A stretch of DNA of 64,000 bases from Rhodococcus sp. HNM0563. GTDB taxonomy: Bacteria > Actinomycetota > Actinomycetes > Mycobacteriales > Mycobacteriaceae. Shown here piece after piece: positions 58,392 to 64,000 of the stretch; position 1 is the stretch's first letter; each line of letters begins with the position of its first letter. Location: NCBI RefSeq assembly GCF_012726195.1, contig NZ_JAASAF010000013.1, forward strand, positions 1 to 64,000, read 5' to 3'. The notes beneath the pieces are model-generated. The model did no database searches and was not told the DNA's origin. It worked only from the letters and a program-made list of their open reading frames with translations. Position numbers and translations under genes: made by a program.

Positions 58392-59138
58392 GGGGATGTC
58401 CTCCATCGATCCGGTCACAAGGGTGCCGGGCTTGGTGGTGTACGACGAACGAACGTGCACGGGCACGTTGTAGCGGCGGGCGTACTCGACGCAGCGCAGC
58501 ATCAAGACCTTGGCCCCACATGCTGCGAGTTCGAGCATCTCTTCGAAGGAGACCTTGTCGAGCCGCTGCGCATCCTTGACGATGCGCGGGTCGGCGCTGA
58601 ACACGCCGTCGACGTCCGTGTAGATCTCGCAGACGTCCGCGTTCAGCGCGGCGGCAAGAGCGACAGCGGTGGTATCCGATCCGCCACGACCGAGCGTCGT
58701 GATGTCTTTGTTGTCCTGACTGACGCCCTGGAATCCGGCGACGAGCACGATGCTGCCCTCGTCGAGCGCAGTCCGCACGCGACCGGGCGTCACGTCGATG
58801 ATCTTCGCCTTACCGTGGCTGCCGGTGGTGATGACACCTGCCTGCGAGCCGGTGAAGGACCTGGCTTCGGCGCCGAAGGAGTGAATTGCCATCGCGACGA
58901 GGGCGTTGGAGATGCGCTCACCGGAGGTGAGAAGCATGTCCATCTCACGTGCGGGCGGGGCCGGGCAGACCTGTTGGGCGAGGTCGAGGAGTTCATCGGT
59001 CGTGTCGCCCATTGCCGACACGACCACAACGACGTCGTTGCCCGCCTTCTTGGTCTCGACGATCCTTTCAGCGACGCGCCGGATCCGTTCGGCCGTCGAG
59101 ACCGACGATCCTCCGTACTTCTGGACGACGAGTGCCAC
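57873..59138 (-). CDS. ask: Aspartate kinase, alpha subunit
   Basis: A 421-residue kinase phosphorylating aspartate. Catalytic domain opens [10 protein letters not shown], with GRGGSDTTA. Two ACT domains occupy about 265-420 and bind lysine/threonine for feedback control. GTG 59138 has GGAGG 9 nt upstream and gives the usual actinobacterial length. An internal start (58391) should yield the separate beta subunit. Confidence 0.97.
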   Translation of the reverse strand: MALVVQKYGGSSVSTAERIRRVAERIVETKKAGNDVVVVVSAMGDTTDELLDLAQQVCPAPPAREMDMLLTSGERISNALVAMAIHSFGAEARSFTGSQAGVITTGSHGKAKIIDVTPGRVRTALDEGSIVLVAGFQGVSQDNKDITTLGRGGSDTTAVALAAALNADVCEIYTDVDGVFSADPRIVKDAQRLDKVSFEEMLELAACGAKVLMLRCVEYARRYNVPVHVRSSYTTKPGTLVTGSMEDIPVEEALITGVAHDRSESKITVVGLPDTPGYAAKVFRAVADAEINIDMVLQNISKVETGKTDITFTLPTSDGPRAVELLSKRQDEIGFTQVLFDDHIGKVSLVGAGMKSHPGVTAKFCEALADAGINIDLISTSEIRISVLVDDNELDDAVRVLHAAFELGGEEEAVVHAGTGR

Positions 59139-59216
59139 GCTGGCGAACCTCCGGGGTCTTGGGTACAAGTCCAGGAAGCAAGCTTACCGATGCCGACGGC
59201 CTGCGCAGCCCTCGCC

Positions 59217-60482
59217 CTATCCGGATACGGTCGTGTACAAAAGCATGACGTTGTAATCGCTCCAGCGTGAGACCGTGAAATAAAGGTCGTCACCGGTCGA
59301 CCACGGATGGATGAACGGCGCATACAGACCCCCGGCCCGATCCCGCGTCACGAGCGGGCGAGGCTCACTCCACGGACCCTCGGGCGATACGCTGGTCCGC
59401 AGTTCGATCGCGCCGTCGGCATCGTCGCCGTAGAGCATGACGAATCGGTCGCCGGTGAAATGAACCGACAGCTCGCCCACCGCACCCGGGACGATCGGCA
59501 CAGCACGATCGACATCACCCGGTATCCATCCGTCCGCGGTCCAGTACTCGTACGCGGCGAGGTCGAGGAGCCGGTGCTCGGGCACGCGCGAGAGGAACGC
59601 AGCGCCGAACCTGCCCTGAGGCGTCCCGTAGTCGTAGAGATAGCCGCCGTGCCGTACATACGCGTGCTGTTGGAAGTTGGCGTTGCCCACCGACAACTGT
59701 TGGACGCCCGGAATGTCGAGGGGCACGTTCAGTCGCGCGGTGGCCGGGTCGACGTGCCAGGTCTCGCCGTTGTCGACGGAGGTGCCGATCATGGAGGCGT
59801 TGGTCCACCATTCGCCGTGATCGCCCCAGGCGCGCACCGACATGAAGTTGATGTACTGCACGCCGTCCACGGCGATCCCAGCGGTGGGGATCACCGTCTT
59901 CTCGATCCCTTCGATTCCGAGCGCCCCCACCAGCTCACGGGAGAAATCAGGAGCATGCGCATCCACGGGCGAACCGGCGTGAATATCGCCGGGAACCGAG
60001 TCGGGAACGTCGATGCCGTCGGCCAGGCTCGCGTCTGCGCTGCGCATGAGGATGTTGTGCCGCCACTGTTCACCGGGGGCGGCACAGTCTCCGAAGGTGT
60101 CGCCGAACGCCATGAGAATCCTGCGGTCCGGTCCGGCTGCGCCGTTGTCCCACATGATCGCCAGGTCGGTACCCGAAACGGAGAATCGCGTGTCGGTCCG
60201 GTTGTCGCTACGCGGTCCGGTGACCCATGCGACGGCCCGCGTGGGCCCTGACCCCAGGTCCGGTAGCAGGTTGTTCGGCGCTCCGGGCAGGAGATCCGCA
60301 CTACCACCGCTACCGAGGCCTCCGCTACCGAAACCACCACTACCGAGCCCGCTACCACTTGGGCTCTCGTGGCCACACGGTTCGGCGCCTGCCTGCACGG
60401 CAAATGGCACCGTTCCACCCAGTGCGATGACAAGGGCGCAGCCCCCGATGGCCGCCCTCCTGGAAGACCGCATGAACCACAC
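59217..60482 (-). CDS. Secreted DUF4185 protein
   Basis: A 421-residue exported protein. A basic N-terminus and hydrophobic signal (about 10-32) are followed by a Gly/Ser tract (about 43-62, repeats of GLGSGG type) and a beta-propeller-like DUF4185 domain with repeated SxDxGxTW-like strands. Relatives are predicted cell-wall or polysaccharide-binding/hydrolysing proteins; no catalytic assignment is possible. It lies 78 bp downstream of ask on the same strand. Confidence 0.8.
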   Translation of the reverse strand: MWFMRSSRRAAIGGCALVIALGGTVPFAVQAGAEPCGHESPSGSGLGSGGFGSGGLGSGGSADLLPGAPNNLLPDLGSGPTRAVAWVTGPRSDNRTDTRFSVSGTDLAIMWDNGAAGPDRRILMAFGDTFGDCAAPGEQWRHNILMRSADASLADGIDVPDSVPGDIHAGSPVDAHAPDFSRELVGALGIEGIEKTVIPTAGIAVDGVQYINFMSVRAWGDHGEWWTNASMIGTSVDNGETWHVDPATARLNVPLDIPGVQQLSVGNANFQQHAYVRHGGYLYDYGTPQGRFGAAFLSRVPEHRLLDLAAYEYWTADGWIPGDVDRAVPIVPGAVGELSVHFTGDRFVMLYGDDADGAIELRTSVSPEGPWSEPRPLVTRDRAGGLYAPFIHPWSTGDDLYFTVSRWSDYNVMLLYTTVSG

Positions 60483-60606
60483 CCCTCACCACTCGCCTGG
60501 TACCAATGTGACTGGTGATACTCGAGTTACCTCTGAGCACAATAAGGCGTCGAGGTACGAACATGCGGGAAGCACTGATTTCGATCGGGTCACGAACGCA
60601 CCCGGG

Positions 60607-61854
60607 TCACCCCCCACCTCCGGCGATGTCGATCTCGACGAGGCGTCGACGCAGCACTCGGGCGATCGACTCGTTGCCCGTCACCGCGAGCGCGGCACGA
60701 TAAGCCTCCGCTGCCTCGGCGAATCGACCGGCACGGCGCAACAGGTCGGCGCGAGCCGGCTCGTACAACCGGCGCAGTTCGGCATTCTTCGGCACCGCAG
60801 CAAGCGCGTCGAGCCCCGCATCCCATCCATCACGGAACCCGAGCGCAACTGCCCGGTTGATCTCGACCACCGGCGAGCCCGTGAGCGCGATCAGACGGTC
60901 ATAGGCTGCCGCGATCACCGACCAGTCCGTGTGCTCCCACGACGGCGCAGTGGCGTGCACTGCCGCAATGACTGCCTGAAGCAGGTACTGCCCCGTCGAA
61001 CCGGCAGCCCGATCGAGCACGGCCAAGCCCTGAGCGATGGAGTCCCCGTCCCATTGCGTTCGATCCTGATCTTCGAGCGGCAGCAGTTCCCCACTGCTGT
61101 CACGACGGGCACCGCGCCGGCTGTCCTGGAGCAGCATGAGAGCAAGCAGCGCCCACGCTTCCTCCTCGTCCGGCATTAGCATGCACGTGAGGTGGCCGAG
61201 TCGGATCGCCTCGGCGCACAGGTCCGAACGAATCGGGGAATCCCCCGCCGTCGCTGAATAGCCCTCCGTGAACACGAGGTAGATACACGCCAGCACTTGC
61301 GGGACACGTTCCGGCAGAAGATGTTCGGCAGGGAGCCGAAGCGGGATCGCCGCATCCCGGATCTTGGCCTTCGCGCGAGTGAGTCGCCTCGTCACAGCCG
61401 ATTCGGACTTCAGGAATGCGCGCGCGATCTCGGTCGCCGTGAGGCCGCACACCAGCCGCAGGGTCAGCGCGACCTGCGCGTCGCGGCCGAGGGCCGGATG
61501 ACAGCAGGCGAAGAGCAAGCCCAGCTCATCGTCGCGCACCGCGCGGGGCTCATCGTCGCGCAGCGCACCGTCCTCCGAGTCCCCCGAGCGTGGCGGCGGT
61601 GCGAGCGCGATCGCCGCGGATTCCTTCCCGCTGCGTGCGGCCTCCCGACGCAACCGATCCACTGCGCGGTTACGGGCCACCGCGGTGATCCACGCCCCGG
61701 GGTTCGAGGGGACACCACGTTCCGGCCACGTCCGCAGGGCCTCGACGAAGGCGTCCTGAACAGCGTCCTCGGCGAGGTCGAGATCGCCGAACGCACTCAC
61801 GACGGACGCGACTGCACTCCAGTGCTCCGCGCGGAACACCTCCGCCGAATCCAT
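60607..61854 (-). CDS. ECF42-type RNA polymerase sigma factor
   Basis: A 415-residue sigma factor. Region 2 is at about 20-75 (AEDAVQDAFVEAL, with WITAVARNRAVDRLRR), region 4 at about 115-165 (LTLRLVCGLTATEIARAFLKSESAVTRRLTRAK). A long C-terminal helical/TPR-like extension (about 170-400) is the mark of ECF42, which has no anti-sigma and uses this tail for control. Its gene follows a DGPF/YCII gene by 33 bp, the standard ECF42 partner. ATG 61854 or GTG 61860 starts it. Confidence 0.9.
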   Translation of the reverse strand: MDSAEVFRAEHWSAVASVVSAFGDLDLAEDAVQDAFVEALRTWPERGVPSNPGAWITAVARNRAVDRLRREAARSGKESAAIALAPPPRSGDSEDGALRDDEPRAVRDDELGLLFACCHPALGRDAQVALTLRLVCGLTATEIARAFLKSESAVTRRLTRAKAKIRDAAIPLRLPAEHLLPERVPQVLACIYLVFTEGYSATAGDSPIRSDLCAEAIRLGHLTCMLMPDEEEAWALLALMLLQDSRRGARRDSSGELLPLEDQDRTQWDGDSIAQGLAVLDRAAGSTGQYLLQAVIAAVHATAPSWEHTDWSVIAAAYDRLIALTGSPVVEINRAVALGFRDGWDAGLDALAAVPKNAELRRLYEPARADLLRRAGRFAEAAEAYRAALAVTGNESIARVLRRRLVEIDIAGGGG

Positions 61855-61893
61855 GCCCACTGCTTACTCGTCGATCACCTACCCGTCGACTGC

Positions 61894-62580
61894 TTACTCG
61901 TCCACCATGCGCCGCACCTCGACGCTCCCCTTCGGTCCCACCGGGATCCGGCAGGCCAGATCGGCCGCCGCGGCTCGGTCGGGCGCCGACAGGATGTACA
62001 GGGCGATCACTGCCTCCTGCGCATCCTCGGGCCCGTCGGAGAGAATCATCTCGTCGCCGCGGGTCCGCACGGTGGTAGCAGAGGAGGGCGGATGGAACAC
62101 CGCGACGCCGCGGATGGCGTCGGATATCGCGCCGAGGGACGCTTTCGCCGAGTGATCGACGGCGCCTTGTTCCGCGTCCTGCGCCTGGTCGCGCACTATC
62201 GCGAGCCAGCAGCCGGCCGTCTCGTCCGACACGGTCCAGTTCTCCAGCGGCCACAATTCGGTATAACCCTCGTCCATACCGGGGATACGGCGCGTCAGGT
62301 CCAGCGCTGTATCGAGGTCATCGGCCGCGAAGACGTAGAAACCACCGACCACCACCTCGGCCAGCTCAGCGAAGGGGCCGTCCGTGATCAGCGGTGCACC
62401 ATCCGATCGGCGGATGGTCACCGCATCCACCGACGGGTACAGAGCAGCCCCGCCCACGATCGCCGCGCCCGCGTATTTCCCGAACTCGTCATGGAGAGCG
62501 ACCTCCGCGTCGAATTCGTCGGTTCCGGGTACGACCTCCGGCCCGATCTCCGGACCCACCAACAGCGCGAGAAAGTCCAT
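61894..62580 (-). CDS. Tandem YCII/DGPF protein, ECF42 partner
   Basis: A 228-residue protein with two YCII-fold domains. The first (1-115) has the DGPF tetrad at 67-70 followed by EVVVGGFYVFAADDLDTAL. The second (about 120-225) has SDGPED in the same place, a degenerate DGPF. DGPF proteins are the usual co-encoded targets or partners of ECF42 sigma factors. ATG 62580 has GAGAGG 9 nt upstream and the typical MDFLALL opening; ATG 62589 lacks spacing for a ribosome binding site. Confidence 0.85.
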   Translation of the reverse strand: MDFLALLVGPEIGPEVVPGTDEFDAEVALHDEFGKYAGAAIVGGAALYPSVDAVTIRRSDGAPLITDGPFAELAEVVVGGFYVFAADDLDTALDLTRRIPGMDEGYTELWPLENWTVSDETAGCWLAIVRDQAQDAEQGAVDHSAKASLGAISDAIRGVAVFHPPSSATTVRTRGDEMILSDGPEDAQEAVIALYILSAPDRAAAADLACRIPVGPKGSVEVRRMVDE

Positions 62581-62630
62581 GATTGCCATCCTCTCGTGTC
62601 CGTGAGGAGCAGGAAAGCCCCTCACCATGA

Positions 62631-64000
<1,370 letters not shown>

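Noticed and set aside
60290-60360. Gly/Ser repeats in the DUF4185 protein as a PE_PGRS-like element
   Set aside because: Only a short linker of about 20 residues after a signal peptide, with no PE domain.

Overview
The window is high-GC actinobacterial chromosome. Its first half follows, almost gene for gene, the Mycobacterium tuberculosis order from about Rv3644c (holB) to Rv3683: holB, topA, Rv3647c, cspA, the 'helicase/secretion' tad locus, HAD phosphatase, acs, ephE, marP, nudix, thioredoxin, nth, crp, metallo-beta-lactamase, RidA, two ArsA/Get3 ATPases, whiB4, ponA2 and a metallophosphoesterase. The end (asd, ask, leuA) matches Rv3708c-Rv3710. WhiB, F420-linked enzymes, cholesterol-oxidase-like proteins and MarP point to Mycobacteriales, most likely Rhodococcus or a close relative. 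The species cannot be named from this sequence alone. Locus comparisons are from memory, not from a search.

Layout. 0-6 kb: small coupled genes, tRNA-Thr(CGU), DNA polymerase delta', topoisomerase I and cold-shock protein, all on the minus strand. 6-15.6 kb: an MrfA/SftH-type helicase facing a compact seven-gene Tad/Flp-like secretion operon. Two small RNAs sit on either side of the HAD phosphatase gene: a 6C RNA, and a candidate Ms1 (MTS2823) RNA recognised by position, promoter and terminator. 15.6-32.5 kb: acetate activation, envelope stress (MarP, PonA2), the cAMP receptor protein, base-excision repair, paired Get3-like ATPases, WhiB4 and tRNA-Pro(CGG). 32.6-56.8 kb is the accessory part: a UvrA paralogue, small regulators, a LacI-acyl-CoA dehydrogenase pair with an array of 12-bp repeats, two Tat-exported oxidoreductase/phosphatase-like proteins, Dps, FurA and two catalases with nearly identical operator palindromes. 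It also holds a TetR-controlled operon (Baeyer-Villiger-type monooxygenase, GMC oxidase, acetoacetate-decarboxylase-like protein) facing a MaoC hydratase. 56.8-64 kb: aspartate-family amino-acid genes (ask with an internal start, asd), a secreted DUF4185 protein, an ECF42 sigma factor with its DGPF partner, and leuA behind a leucine-rich leader peptide. leuA runs off the end of the window.

Themes. Oxidative stress defence (FurA, two catalases, Dps, WhiB4, TlpA-like thioredoxin) and sterol/ketone oxidation (two unrelated cholesterol-oxidase-like flavoproteins and a BVMO) recur. Most operons are tightly packed with 1-4 bp ATGA/GTGA/TAGTG overlaps. No insertion sequence, prophage, CRISPR array or other mobile element was seen.
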